A stretch of 64,000 nt of DNA from Nocardia sp. NBC_01327 (lineage in GTDB: Bacteria; Actinomycetota; Actinomycetes; Mycobacteriales; Mycobacteriaceae), in the NCBI RefSeq assembly GCF_035958815.1, contig NZ_CP108383.1, forward strand, positions 7,502,001-7,566,000, read 5' to 3'. The notes under the pieces are model-generated. The model saw nothing but the letters and a program-made list of their open reading frames with translations, was not told the DNA's origin and made no database searches. Positions 44,118 to 53,200 of the stretch are shown here, one piece after another. The position numbers and the translations under genes are program-made. Numbering within the stretch: the stretch's first letter is position 1; each line of letters begins with the position of its first letter.

Positions 44118-44975
44118 ATGATGGACAGCAATATGCGGCGGGCAGCCGGAGCGGCGGCCGCGATCGCGGTAGCGGGCGGTCTCGCGGTGACGATGATCCC
44201 CGGCACGGCCGTGGCCGCATCGGGAACGATCACCTGGACCGACGGGAACAGCAAGTTCACCCGGACAGTCTCGGACACCACCCCGATCGCCGGCGAAACC
44301 ATCACCGTCACGACGATGTTCGAGCGGACCGGCATTCCGGTCGAGTACATCTACTCGATCGCGGACGCGCACCCCACCTGCCTGACTCCGGTCGCGGGCT
44401 CGGCCACGATGGGCGGCGATCAGGTCTCGCTCGACACCTCGGCCGCGGGCACGGCCAGCGCCTCCTTCAGCATCGTCAAATACCCGGTGTACCCGAACAT
44501 CTCACCGAAATCCCAGACCTTCTCGGTGCAGTACACGGTGGGCGTCAACTGCGCGCGCGACACCGCGCTGCCGACCTCTATGAGCTACACCGGCTCGCTC
44601 GGCGCCGGCAACTACACCGACAAGGGCCCGGCCATCACCGTGTCCAGCGACGCCGTCTCGACCACCACGCTCGCCCCGGTGAGCGGCCTCCAGGTCAACA
44701 ACGCCACCACCCTGCAGGCGAGCGTCTCGCCGGCGGCAGCGGGCGGCACCATCGAATTCAAGGCGGGCGACCAGGTTCTCGGCTCCATCCCCGTCGCCGC
44801 GAACGGCACCGCCTCGATCGGCTGGACCCCCGGCGCCGCGGGCACCTACAACATCACCGCCACCTTCTCCGGCCGCACCGGCGTCGCCGGCTCCACCACG
44901 ACCCAGGCGGTCACCGTGGCCGACGTCTCGACCACCACCACGACACCCCCCAAGCCCAGCACCGGCTCCTTCTGA
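44118..44975 (+). CDS. Secreted protein with Ig-like repeat domain
   Basis: 285 residues from the ATG at 44118, which has GGGAG upstream; other ATGs at 44112 and 44121 are close. A Sec signal peptide (MRRAAGAAAAIAVAGGLAVT, then VAAS) is followed by a beta-rich domain with two cysteines (HPTCLTP and VNCARDT) and then a bacterial Ig-like domain 3 pattern (NNATTLQASVSPAAAGGTIE, VLGSIPVAANGTASIGW, YNITATFSG). The tail is Thr/Pro-rich (TTTTTPPKPSTGSF). Proteins of this layout are abundant in Nocardia envelopes; function unknown. Confidence 0.82.
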   Translation: MMDSNMRRAAGAAAAIAVAGGLAVTMIPGTAVAASGTITWTDGNSKFTRTVSDTTPIAGETITVTTMFERTGIPVEYIYSIADAHPTCLTPVAGSATMGGDQVSLDTSAAGTASASFSIVKYPVYPNISPKSQTFSVQYTVGVNCARDTALPTSMSYTGSLGAGNYTDKGPAITVSSDAVSTTTLAPVSGLQVNNATTLQASVSPAAAGGTIEFKAGDQVLGSIPVAANGTASIGWTPGAAGTYNITATFSGRTGVAGSTTTQAVTVADVSTTTTTPPKPSTGSF

Positions 44976-44987
44976 TCGTCACCTGAC

Positions 44988-45020
44988 CACTGCGGTCGCG
45001 GGTACCCCGCGACCGCAGTG
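44988..45020 (+). terminator. Terminator after the Ig-like secreted protein gene
   Basis: Perfect 15-bp stem (44988-45002 with 45006-45020) with a three-base loop, 12 bases after the stop codon. Confidence 0.8.
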
Positions 45021-45125
45021 TCGTGCCACGAATTCTATTGCAGCGCATCGCTGATCAGCTGCCACGCAATCTGGACGAGCGCTCGGCGCCACACAGACGC
45101 AAACAGCGCCCCCTACCCTCTGAGG

Positions 45126-45665
45126 ATGCGCGATCTCCACGCCTCCCTCCCCCGCCCCGCGGCCGAAGGCGACCTCTCGGCCCGGATCCGTCAGGCGGCC
45201 CACCTGACCGGCGAGTTCCTCCTGCGATCCGGCGAAACCGCCACCCAGTTCCTGGACGAGTACCGCTTCGCAGCCGACCCCGCCCTACTCGACGCCGCCG
45301 CCCGCGCCATGGTCCCCCTCATCCCCCCGAACACCGAGGTCCTGGCCGGCCTGGAACTCGGCGGCGTCCCCGTCGCAACCGCCCTCTCCCTCCACACCGG
45401 ACTCCCGATCGCCTTCATCCGCAAGAAGGCCAAGATCCACGGAACCTGCCGCCTGGCCGAGGGCGCCGACATCACCGGCAAACACGTCCTGATCATCGAC
45501 GCCGTCGTAAACACCGGCGGCCAAATCGCCCTCTCCGCAGCCGACCTCCGCCCCCTGGGCGCCACCATCACCCACGCCCTCTGCGTCATCGACCGAGGCC
45601 GCACCGGCCGCACCAACCTGGCCGCGCACGGGGTGGAGCTGCTGAACTTGCTGGAACTGACCTGA
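45126..45665 (+). CDS. pyrE: Orotate phosphoribosyltransferase-like protein
   Basis: 179 residues from the ATG at 45126 with TGAGG upstream. It follows the PyrE pattern: LTGEFLLRSGETATQFLDEY, GLELGGVPVATALSLHTGLP and FIRKKAKIHGTCRLAEG, the last holding the lysine-rich catalytic loop. The PRPP-binding motif is normally VLVVEDVxTTGG; here it is HVLIIDAVVNTGGQ, with Ala replacing the second acidic residue and Asn replacing Thr. This may be a paralogue with changed substrate use rather than the main orotate enzyme, hence the gene symbol is tentative. Confidence 0.78.
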   Translation: MRDLHASLPRPAAEGDLSARIRQAAHLTGEFLLRSGETATQFLDEYRFAADPALLDAAARAMVPLIPPNTEVLAGLELGGVPVATALSLHTGLPIAFIRKKAKIHGTCRLAEGADITGKHVLIIDAVVNTGGQIALSAADLRPLGATITHALCVIDRGRTGRTNLAAHGVELLNLLELT

Positions 45666-45782
45666 TCCCGAAATACCGGGCCGTCCGTTTCGACGACGCG
45701 CACAATCCATTCGTGTTCCCAAAAACCGCGTGCGAGAAGAAGACTCGCGGTAGAGGTCCGGGGCTGAGCAGAGGCCATACAT

Positions 45783-45822
45783 GGGGCGGGCGGGGCTCGA
45801 ACCCGCGACCGAATGGATTATG
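45783..45822 (-). repeat. First copy of the tRNA(CAT) 3' segment (att-like)
   Basis: GGGGCGGGCGGGGCTCGAAC and the following bases reproduce the acceptor 3' strand, T-arm, variable loop and 3' anticodon-stem strand of the tRNA at 53876, with one inserted G. The bases just before it (CAGAGGCCATACAT) also resemble those before copy two (CAGAGGCCGTAAGT). It is not a tRNA gene because the 5' half is missing. Confidence 0.85.
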
Positions 45823-45856
45823 TGCGCCTCCATAGGTGCGCCGAAACAAGTTGAAA

Positions 45857-45879
45857 TGACATTATTTCAGATAATGTCA
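45857..45879 (+). promoter_or_regulatory. Perfect inverted repeat before the small exported-protein gene
   Basis: TGACATTAT and ATAATGTCA flank TTCAG. The repeat is AT-rich in a GC-rich genome and ends seven bases before the ATG at 45886, as expected for an operator or a hairpin controlling translation. Confidence 0.6.
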
Positions 45880-45885
45880 GCGAGC

Positions 45886-46194
45886 ATGACATCCTCATCC
45901 CGCAGGGCCATACGCACCGGATTCACCACCCTGGCCCTCACCTCCGTGCTCGTCGCCGGCGCGGGCACCGCCGATGCGGACAGTCTCTCCGCAAGCAATT
46001 CCGCTACCTCCGGCTCCAGCACCCCTCAGGGCGACTCCGGCTCCAGCAACGCCCAGGGCGTCCCCACGGGCAGCGCCGCCGTCTACAACGACATATTCGC
46101 CGCCCTTACCCCCCTCTTCTTTGCTGCGTGCGGGGTCGCCGAGACGATCGTCGGGCAGGAATTTTGCTATGGACTGTCCGGGCGCCCGGCTTAG
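45886..46194 (+). CDS. Small exported protein in island unit 1
   Basis: 102 residues from the ATG at 45886; an ATG at 45874 lies inside the inverted repeat and longer frames read through the tRNA fragment. The first 30 residues are a Sec signal peptide (MTSSSRRAIRTGFTTLALTS, VLVAGAGTADA). A Ser/Gly/Asn-rich linker (SNSATSGSSTPQGDSGSSNA) precedes a short hydrophobic end with two cysteines (FFAACGVAETIVGQEFCYGL), which could form a disulphide loop. No family is recognised. Confidence 0.6.
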   Translation: MTSSSRRAIRTGFTTLALTSVLVAGAGTADADSLSASNSATSGSSTPQGDSGSSNAQGVPTGSAAVYNDIFAALTPLFFAACGVAETIVGQEFCYGLSGRPA

Positions 46195-46267
46195 CCACGT
46201 GCCCACCCATCAACTGAACCTCACCAACCCCACCATCGGTCCATAACCGCCAGAAGGCCCCTCGCTC

Positions 46268-46445
46268 ACCGGGATTCGATGAGCGAGTGGCCTTTTCATG
46301 CGCGTATGTGCGGTATGTCCGCCGCAATGGCTGCCGACTTTCACGGGTGCCGCGAACATACTGCTGCAATTCCGGCCGGCGCAGCTCAATTGCGAAGTCT
46401 TCCTTCAGTTCCCGGAGATCGCCTGGATCGAGCGACCCGATACCG
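46268..46445 (-). pseudogene. Integrase N-terminal remnant of island unit 1
   Basis: The minus strand reads LDPGDLRELKEDFAIELRRP, matching LDLDDLRELKDDFA of the broken integrase at 53.2-53.8 kb; nucleotide similarity is also clear around CCTTCAGTTCCCGGAGATC. It has no start codon and loses similarity after about 20-60 residues. Its distance to the tRNA segment (about 97 bp) is the same as in the second copy. Confidence 0.65.
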
Positions 46446-46534
46446 GATGATTACGCGCAAATACAAAGCTGGATGCGCTTTCGTATTCGGATCTCTCGCG
46501 ACTTCAGCCAAGCATCGGCACTGTTCAGAGGCCG

Positions 46535-46581
46535 TAAGTGGGGCGGGCGGGGCTCGAACCCGCGACCAATGGATTATGAGT
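46535..46581 (-). repeat. Second copy of the tRNA(CAT) 3' segment (att-like)
   Basis: Identical over about 47 bases to 53873-53919, beginning TAAGTGGGGCGGGCGGGGCT and ending in the anticodon loop (GGATTATGAGT). It would be the left attachment site of island unit 2. Confidence 0.92.
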
Positions 46582-46614
46582 TCAAACAGGCTTGACATTG
46601 TCCTGACCTGCGAA

Positions 46615-47585
46615 AACGCTGATCGCGGGCCAGCATAATTTCAAAATCCATTGCTGTTCACCTGCACCCTGTTGATCTTGATCGGATAGAGCCCTGCGAC
46701 TGTCCTCCTTAGAACGGTCGGGTTTGCCTCGGGGCCTCTGGTCGTGACAGTGCACGCGCGGAGCCCCCGCTCCGTCGCGGCGCTGGGCACGATCCACATT
46801 CGAGTGACGGAAATATAGTCCCACCAGGTCTGTTCAACACTTTTGCCGTGTTTTAACACGAGGAAGGGTTATGCTGCCGGCCTCGCACGACGCCTCTCTC
46901 GCGTGGGCACCCACCCCTCGGCTACCGCAGGGCAAACAACCCCCGACAGTCAACCACCGACCGCCGCATCACTCCGGCTTCGCACTGACCGATCGCGCAG
47001 GCTGCCAGCCGATTGACAAGTCCCCATCCTTGAGTAAAACCTTTACCAGCGATAGATCTGTGCGCCCGCCTCACCTACGAAATTTCACCCTGAATAAATC
47101 CCGAAGCGCTGACCCCCTTTCCTTTCCGGTCAGGGCTTCAGTCGTTCCGATGAGCCAGTGACCGTCATATGACGGTAGACAGAAATAGCCTTCTACCTGC
47201 ACTGTTGGACACTTTTTGCCGAATCGTCACGCTCCATCCGATACGCTGCCGACTGTTCGGACGTTCATTCGCCCGCCCTGGCGGTCAGGCAATCTTCATG
47301 GCATTCAGGCGGTGCACGTGCAGCGGCGGCCGAAGTATGTTGCCACGCTGGAGTATTCCGCGGGGCAATGTGCACCCCGCCTGTATTCACGTGATAACCC
47401 GTCCCCGGGGACAACGTCGATTCCGGTGCACTGACACCCGCAGCATCAGTCCACAGGCCGAGAAATCATCCAATGAGCCCGTAGCCACCTCACAGGAGGG
47501 ACCCTCAGCGCTCGTTCGCACTGTGAACTCCTGTAGATATTACCTTGTGTACCAGGAAGATTGAGTAGGACGTGAGGATATTTGG
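46615..47585. other. About 970 bases without a supported gene
   Basis: Open frames at 46871-47161 and 47169-47564 (+) and 46582-46859 (-) have no ribosome-binding site, unusual amino acid use (many R, S, H, C) and no family resemblance. GC content is below that of the flanking core genes. The last 50 bases, with an AT-rich run before the ATG at 47586, probably hold the promoter of the immunity-like gene. Confidence 0.55.
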
Positions 47586-48344
47586 ATGAGTGTGAGTGAG
47601 CACGACAAGATCGATCAGCTGGCGGCGGGGCCGGATGGGCGCCTGTTGCTGGCTATGACCGAGGAGAGGTCTTATTCCGATGGCGATCCCACGCTGTTGA
47701 ACGAGGACTTCCGGTTGAAGATCAATTCCTACGTGTACGGAGTCCAGTCCGGGTATGTGCAGGATTTAGCCCGCAGGGCGGGTATCGCGGACTTCGCAGG
47801 TGTCGACATCGTGCTGTTCAGTGATAGCGAACCGACGCCGTTCGTCCATGAGGTGCTCGACGCGATCAGCCGCGAGTTCGCGGGACAGGGTATCCGGGCG
47901 TGGTGGGAGTCGACAGCCGCCGACGAGCTCGGGCCGGAGGTGATCGAGCGGGCGTTGGTGGACGAGGCAGTGCGGCTGTGTGGTCCTCGATGGGAGTTCG
48001 CGCTGCTGTGGGTGCGACTGATCGGCGAGGAAGGCCACGCCGGCGTCAAGGTCATCCGCAGTCGTAAGAAACAGATAACGGAGAACCTCGAGCCGTCGGA
48101 GGCGATGCTGGCGATGCTCGCCGACTACAAGCGGGCCTGCTACGACGAGCGGACCGGAACCTGGCTCAGCGGCCAGATATCCATCGCAGGCCCCGACAAC
48201 TATCGCGCACAGTTCTCGAAAACCACCGACCTGCCGTGGGTGAAGATACCGCCGGTCACAGAGAGCTTGAAGGCGGAGCTCGCAGCGTTCCCTCGGGCAA
48301 CCGAGGAAATCCCGCAGTGGATCCGCGAGTGCATCTCGCTATAG
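47586..48344 (+). CDS. Candidate immunity protein: DUF6572-like plus DUF600-like
   Basis: 252 residues. The N-terminus (KIDQLAAGPDGRLLLAMTEE, then LNEDFRLKINSYVYGVQSGY) looks like DUF6572, a domain found with polymorphic-toxin immunity proteins. The C-terminal third (MLADYKRACYDERTGTWLSG, DNYRAQFSKTTDLPWVKIPP) resembles the DUF600/YezG immunity family. No signal peptide or membrane segment, as expected for a cytosolic antitoxin. It lies 190 bases before the toxin gene, with a terminator between, so it seems to have its own transcript. The pairing with this toxin is an inference. Confidence 0.7.
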   Translation: MSVSEHDKIDQLAAGPDGRLLLAMTEERSYSDGDPTLLNEDFRLKINSYVYGVQSGYVQDLARRAGIADFAGVDIVLFSDSEPTPFVHEVLDAISREFAGQGIRAWWESTAADELGPEVIERALVDEAVRLCGPRWEFALLWVRLIGEEGHAGVKVIRSRKKQITENLEPSEAMLAMLADYKRACYDERTGTWLSGQISIAGPDNYRAQFSKTTDLPWVKIPPVTESLKAELAAFPRATEEIPQWIRECISL

Positions 48345-48447
48345 CCGCTCAACTGTCCGAAGTGGCTTTATCAGCGAGTAGATCAAACCTCTCGTAGCAA
48401 AAGGAATCATCTGACATCGCTGGTGCGATCCAAGTCGCACCGGAAGT

Positions 48448-48481
48448 AAACGCGTCTCGCATACCTGTGGGGCGCGTTTTT
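48448..48481 (+). terminator. Rho-independent terminator between immunity-like gene and toxin
   Basis: AAACGCG pairs with CGCGTTT and is followed by TT, giving a run of five T's. A smaller hairpin (GGTGCGA with TCGCACC) lies just upstream. It separates the 47586 gene from the toxin gene at 48535. Confidence 0.7.
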
Positions 48482-48534
48482 CATGCCCGAAATGCCGACT
48501 GACCCTCTGTTCGGCACAAACTATTGGAGTTCAA

Positions 48535-51500
48535 ATGTCTGACCCTGTCGGCCTGCCACCAGAGGCGAGTAGTCACCACGAAGGAGATACATGGTGGTCG
48601 ACAGACGCCAATGGAAATCCGGTGAAGAACACCATCCCCATCGGTAACGGCAACCAGACTGTCGACCAGACCTATACCGATCCAAAAACCGGCGTCCAAA
48701 CTAATTCTCGTGTCACAGGCAATGGACTGGGTGGCTACCAGCGGTGGACGAACAGCTCTGATGATTCAGCGAATTATGTCGGCAAAGATACCCAGGACGG
48801 GCCGGGCTATGTCCAGGCCTACAACCATGGATCGTCGACCTCCGGCACACCTGATTACGTAATCGGGGCGCAGGGAAACAATTGGAACAACAACGTCGTG
48901 TCGGCCTACGACAGGCACGGAAACCTCACCGGCGTCCAGCAGAACTCCATCGGTATCGATGGTCATCAGCACAGCACCTATATCGACCCTGCCACCAATT
49001 CAAAGACCTTGTTCGGCGACCAGCCCGACGGCAAGGGTGGTGTCATTCACGGCGCGCTCACCGGCCAGATCAACAAGGACGGGCAAGGCTGGGAGAACGA
49101 CGCCGACGGCCACCGCTGGAACATCGTCCCCACGAGAGTCGACGAGGACGGCCATCAGGCCCCGATGATGTGGCGCACCCAAACCGACAAAACCGGCACT
49201 CACACCTATTACCAGACACCCCAGACCGACGATCAGGGCAACGTCACCGGTTTCCTGCAACAGGACGATTTCACGGGGACCGACCCGAAGAATTCCTACC
49301 AGCAGAACGCGAACGCCGACGGGACGATCACCCGCGACGACGCCAACGGCACGCGCACAACCCTCGACCAGCACGGCAACGTTCTCTCGGTACAAACTCC
49401 CCCCGACACCCGCAGCGGTTTCGACAAAGCATGGGATACCGTCGATCACTGGCCTGGTGCGGCTCTCGGTGCCATCAATCGAACCTTTTCCGTCGGTTTC
49501 GACTCGTTGGCCGACCCTATGCACATGACTGGTTTCGGTGCGGGCGATGCGAACCTACCGAACCCGGATGTCACCTTTACCGGAATAGGAAAGGGTCTTA
49601 TTGCGCCGGCTCTCGCGCCGTTGCAATTCATGGCGGACACCTTCGCCGCCGGATTGACCGTTGCCGCAAACCCTCTTGACCCCTCGCTCGTCCAAAAATC
49701 CCAGAACATCATGCACGACGGGCCGAGCGCCACAACTGCGCTGATGGACGCCGCTACTCTGCTCCCGCTACCCGAATTCCAGATCGGTGAACGCATCCTC
49801 GCGACGATGGCGCGCCTGGGTATCTACCGCGTCGGCAGCCGAACCTCGGAAGAGTTGCTCATCGACGCACTGGTCGCCGAAGGCCGCAACGATCCCGAAA
49901 TCATCAAGCAGCTACAAGACGCCGGCACATTGGGTCAGGAACAGCGCCTCACCGATGCCGAAGTCATGGCCGCTATTCAACAATCGCGTGACGCCCGAGC
50001 CGCAACCCAGAACGGCGGACTCGCCGCACCGAACGAAGACGCCACAAGCGCCGGCTCCACCGAAAATTCGGGTGAATCCGACGGCCGGAACCGGGTGCCG
50101 GGCCTCGCCCAGGAAACGCCCGGTGGCGGTTTGGATTCGATGCTGAACAGTTTCCAGGACCGACTATCAGCGGGGATCGATGGCTTCTTCGGTCGGATAT
50201 CGTCCGGCCTCAACGCATTGGACTCGTTCCTGAAGGGACCCGTAGACGATCTGGTCCCCCTCGGCCCCGCGGCGGACTCTGGTGGCGGCGTCCTCGGACA
50301 AATGTCTGCGGCCGCACAAGCTGCCGGTGACCGACTTCAGCAGGCACTGTTCGGCGACGGTGACCAGGGCGGCCTGTTCGGCATCCTCAGCGGTGGCCGA
50401 CGCAGCAGCCCAGCGGCGCTTATTGGGCCGGGTGAGGAATTCGAGGCAAGCAACGGGATCACCTACGGACGTGACGAGAAGGGCAGGTGGTACGGGTACG
50501 ACGAGACCGGGGCGCAGGGGGCTGAAAAGCGTTTCCTTCCTGATGGGGCCGCGCCCACCAAAAATGGCCTCTGGCATGACGGCCACTCCGTCAAAATGGA
50601 TGATTGGGCCAAAACTGGTCGCCGGAACACCGCGCCCAGTATCCCCAAGGCTGACCAGGAGGCGCTTGAGACCGGCACCCCGCCAGCGGATGACATGCCG
50701 ACTATCGGGCCTGACCACCCAGAGTTGACGGTGTCGGGGCTGGGCAATGCACCGAACAAGTCGGGAGTTCTCGGCAAGGTCGGCGACGCATATACCAGGG
50801 CGCGAATCAAGATGAGAGGCCTCACAATCGTCGCAGAGGAGCCATGGCTTCCTATCCCGGGAAGACCGGGCAAATACTTCAAGCCAGACTTTCTGTGCGT
50901 CGACAAAGAAGGTAACGTCGTCCTGGTCGAATCCAAATTCAACCGGTCGGGGTACCAACCAGGCCAATACTCGGCATATAACTATTACCGCAATGGCGGA
51001 GATTATGATATGCCGCTCCAAGTCGAGAGCGACAAGTTTCGAGATCTGCTAGAAGAAAAGTACGGGATCAAGCCTGGATCCAAGGTGACTCGGGTCGAGA
51101 CGTATCGATGGAATGGGGACATGCCGGATGGCGGCCCTGGCATTGTGCCGGACGACCCAACAGTATTTTATACTGCGGACAACTATTTTCCGGACAAATA
51201 CGGTTCGGTCGTTCGGAGTCCCGACGACAATCTGGAGTTCGCGGACTCCATGCTGAGGGGGTACTCCGCGGTCCTTCAGGAGGCTGCCGACAGAGCAGCA
51301 GTTCTGCATGATCCGCGGGAAGACCTGTACCAGTTCAAACACGATACACTTGAGGGCCTCCTGAACTCCGCGATATTTCCGGAAGACCAACTTCTCAACA
51401 TCGTTAAAACTGCGGATAAATTGAGTGAATTCGGCGTGAAGGAGCTGGACAAACTGCTACAGCTCGGATTCAAGCCTCCCACCAGGAGGGTGGGTGAGAC

Positions 51501-51732
51501 CTCCGCGCTGCTGTCACCAGGAGGTGGAGCCGTCGATGTCTCAGCAGCCCTGCAATCGCCACCCGAAATACTTCCGCTAGCCGCCCCCGTCGCCGCTCTG
51601 ACCCGCCCCGATCGCGGAACGAGCCCGGTGAACCAGAAGCTTGTCGTCAAAATCGCGATGCCCACACAGGTCGGGTCGACGCCCGAGCAGAGACGATGTT
51701 TAGGTTATGGTGCCACGTTCCTGCGCCGCTGA
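48535..51732 (+). CDS. Polymorphic-toxin-like protein with a PD-(D/E)xK-type nuclease motif
   Basis: 1065 residues from the ATG at 48535 (TTGGAG site). Residues 1-300 are Gly/Asn/Asp/Thr-rich with YD/RHS-like phrases (NVVSAYDRHGNLTGVQQNSI; TGTHTYYQTPQTDDQGNVTG). A hydrophobic stretch follows at about 345-385 (GLIAPALAPLQFMADTFAAG). Helical and Gly-rich linkers lead to a domain with KYFKPDFLCVDKEGNVVLVE then SKFN: D785, E799 and K801 fit PD-(D/E)xK, followed by a Q-x-x-x-Y (QYSAY). About 200 residues follow this domain, unusual for a toxin tip. No signal peptide, WXG or LXG motif is seen, so the export route is unclear. Toxin activity is inferred. Confidence 0.75.
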   Translation: MSDPVGLPPEASSHHEGDTWWSTDANGNPVKNTIPIGNGNQTVDQTYTDPKTGVQTNSRVTGNGLGGYQRWTNSSDDSANYVGKDTQDGPGYVQAYNHGSSTSGTPDYVIGAQGNNWNNNVVSAYDRHGNLTGVQQNSIGIDGHQHSTYIDPATNSKTLFGDQPDGKGGVIHGALTGQINKDGQGWENDADGHRWNIVPTRVDEDGHQAPMMWRTQTDKTGTHTYYQTPQTDDQGNVTGFLQQDDFTGTDPKNSYQQNANADGTITRDDANGTRTTLDQHGNVLSVQTPPDTRSGFDKAWDTVDHWPGAALGAINRTFSVGFDSLADPMHMTGFGAGDANLPNPDVTFTGIGKGLIAPALAPLQFMADTFAAGLTVAANPLDPSLVQKSQNIMHDGPSATTALMDAATLLPLPEFQIGERILATMARLGIYRVGSRTSEELLIDALVAEGRNDPEIIKQLQDAGTLGQEQRLTDAEVMAAIQQSRDARAATQNGGLAAPNEDATSAGSTENSGESDGRNRVPGLAQETPGGGLDSMLNSFQDRLSAGIDGFFGRISSGLNALDSFLKGPVDDLVPLGPAADSGGGVLGQMSAAAQAAGDRLQQALFGDGDQGGLFGILSGGRRSSPAALIGPGEEFEASNGITYGRDEKGRWYGYDETGAQGAEKRFLPDGAAPTKNGLWHDGHSVKMDDWAKTGRRNTAPSIPKADQEALETGTPPADDMPTIGPDHPELTVSGLGNAPNKSGVLGKVGDAYTRARIKMRGLTIVAEEPWLPIPGRPGKYFKPDFLCVDKEGNVVLVESKFNRSGYQPGQYSAYNYYRNGGDYDMPLQVESDKFRDLLEEKYGIKPGSKVTRVETYRWNGDMPDGGPGIVPDDPTVFYTADNYFPDKYGSVVRSPDDNLEFADSMLRGYSAVLQEAADRAAVLHDPREDLYQFKHDTLEGLLNSAIFPEDQLLNIVKTADKLSEFGVKELDKLLQLGFKPPTRRVGETSALLSPGGGAVDVSAALQSPPEILPLAAPVAALTRPDRGTSPVNQKLVVKIAMPTQVGSTPEQRRCLGYGATFLRR

Positions 51733-51781
51733 AATCAGAACTAGAGTCGACGCGAACGTGACGTCAGAAAGGGTATCGACA

Positions 51782-52495
51782 GTGGGTGCGCGCAACCAAG
51801 CTCGATGGACGAAGCAGATCATTCCCCGATTGACGAAAGCGATGGAGGCAGAAGGGTTCACGACTTGCGCACCGCTAGAGGTGTGGCCCAGCACCGGACC
51901 ACAGTTGTGGACGAAGGTCCGCTTCAGCCCGACGGACGAGTCGATCCCCCGAATGACTCGAGTTGTCGACGCCTACATCGAGCGTCACCGCAATGGTGGC
52001 CTTCGCCTGGAAGGGACTGCACGGATCGGCTCGCCGGCCGTCGATGAGATCATGCGCGACCTGCCCGGCGAGGGGCTCAGTCGCGGTGACATCGATCGCG
52101 CGCTCTTCGAACTCCTTGATGAGTCACCGGAGCCGTTGGTGATGTCGGTCGATTTCGATACCGATGTCGATAGATCGGTGACTAAGTTCATGGGTTACGT
52201 ACGTGGCCCTGCCCGGGTGTGGTTCGCCAAGCGAGCCACGTTCTCAGCGCTGCTCGAAACTGCGCGGGAACCGACGATCGCGCCATGGGAGACGAATCCG
52301 GATCCGACCCTGCTGCGGGGGACTCTCCTGCTCTGTGTGCTGGATGGTTGCGTGCAGGAGGCGGCGTCGTTGATGCGGTGGTATCTGCAGCGTGAGCAGT
52401 TCCACCGGTGGGATTCCCTCGAGGATGCGTCCGCGTTCGACACTGCGATGCGCGAACGGTTCCCCGACTACGCCGCCGCACGGTCGGGGAACTGA
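51782..52495 (+). CDS. Hypothetical protein directly after the toxin, candidate immunity gene
   Basis: 237 residues from the GTG at 51782, which has AGAAAGGG eight bases upstream; the frame is open back into the toxin gene. It is a soluble alpha/beta protein (GARNQARWTKQIIPRLTKAM; DIDRALFELLDESPEPLVMS; RDWDSL-like acidic helices near the end) with no family I recognise. Its start is 49 bases after the toxin stop with no terminator between, the usual place for a cognate immunity gene. It may be the true partner of the nuclease, with the upstream gene a second or orphan immunity gene. Confidence 0.7.
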   Translation: MGARNQARWTKQIIPRLTKAMEAEGFTTCAPLEVWPSTGPQLWTKVRFSPTDESIPRMTRVVDAYIERHRNGGLRLEGTARIGSPAVDEIMRDLPGEGLSRGDIDRALFELLDESPEPLVMSVDFDTDVDRSVTKFMGYVRGPARVWFAKRATFSALLETAREPTIAPWETNPDPTLLRGTLLLCVLDGCVQEAASLMRWYLQREQFHRWDSLEDASAFDTAMRERFPDYAAARSGN

Positions 52496-52699
52496 ACGCC
52501 CCGACGTATCGCTCCTGTGAGATTCGAACTGACCCGGTTCAGGCTTTCCGATTTCGACCCTGAATGATCATCGCAGACGAAAATTGCTGTCCGAACCCGT
52601 CATAGATGTCGAAGGCACCTCGCGCCCCAGGTCGGGCGCCACCGGACCGGTCCTTCAGGAACGGAACCGAACTCATGCGGAGCTCACGCTGCACCGGAG

Positions 52700-53063
52700 C
52701 CTACTCGGAACCGACTGTGCGACAACCTCGGTCACGAAGCTGGCCCAGAAGGTCACAGATGCGGCGCGCGGCGACCGTTTCGCCGTCCATGCCGAGAAGG
52801 CGGGCGATCGTGCCGAGTTTCCGGTATTCGTCGGGGTCTTCGGGCATGGCGTACGAGTCCGGTCGGCGCTGCGCCTGCCAACGCACCAGCCAGCCGTCGA
52901 GCTCCTACTCCCGATGGCGTGCTCCACGGCTGGTTCCGGCAGGGCGGGCACGGTATTGCTAGTGCGCTGGGAAGTCCTCGCGCAGCGCCCATTTCGTCCG
53001 AACGGTCGTCAAGCTGAGGCCATGCGTTTTTGCCCATTCGGCGAGGGTCACCAACCGTGCCAT
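52700..53063 (-). pseudogene. Broken helix-turn-helix protein of island unit 2
   Basis: From the ATG at 53063 the first frame gives MARLVTLAEWAKTHGLSLTT and VRTKWALREDFPAH, an excisionase-like or MerR-like start. Similar protein continues in two further frames: LPEPAVEHAIGS, then VRWQAQRRPDSYAMPEDPDE and YRKLGTIARLLGMDGETVAA. At least two frameshifts are therefore needed to read it through. It probably encoded the DNA-binding partner of the adjacent integrase. Confidence 0.6.
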
Positions 53064-53200
53064 TGCTCCAATGTCGGTGGCGTGCCCCCGCGGCGCCGTG
53101 CCGGCGTCCGAGCCAGAGAGCTTGCTCGTTGTGGTTGGTTTTTGGGTGTTTGGCACGGGCTCGTAGGTACTTCCGAAGGGCAGCTCGTGTCTTGTCGCCG

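Noticed and set aside
45783..45822. A second tRNA gene at 45.8 kb or 46.5 kb
   Set aside because: Only the 3' half of the tRNA is present at both places; no D-arm or 5' acceptor strand.
45781..45885. Reading the small exported-protein gene from 45781
   Set aside because: That part translates the tRNA fragment and the operator; the signal peptide starts at 45886.
46871..47564. Two small plus-strand open frames between island unit 2's left repeat and the immunity-like gene
   Set aside because: No ribosome-binding site, unusual residue content and no family resemblance.
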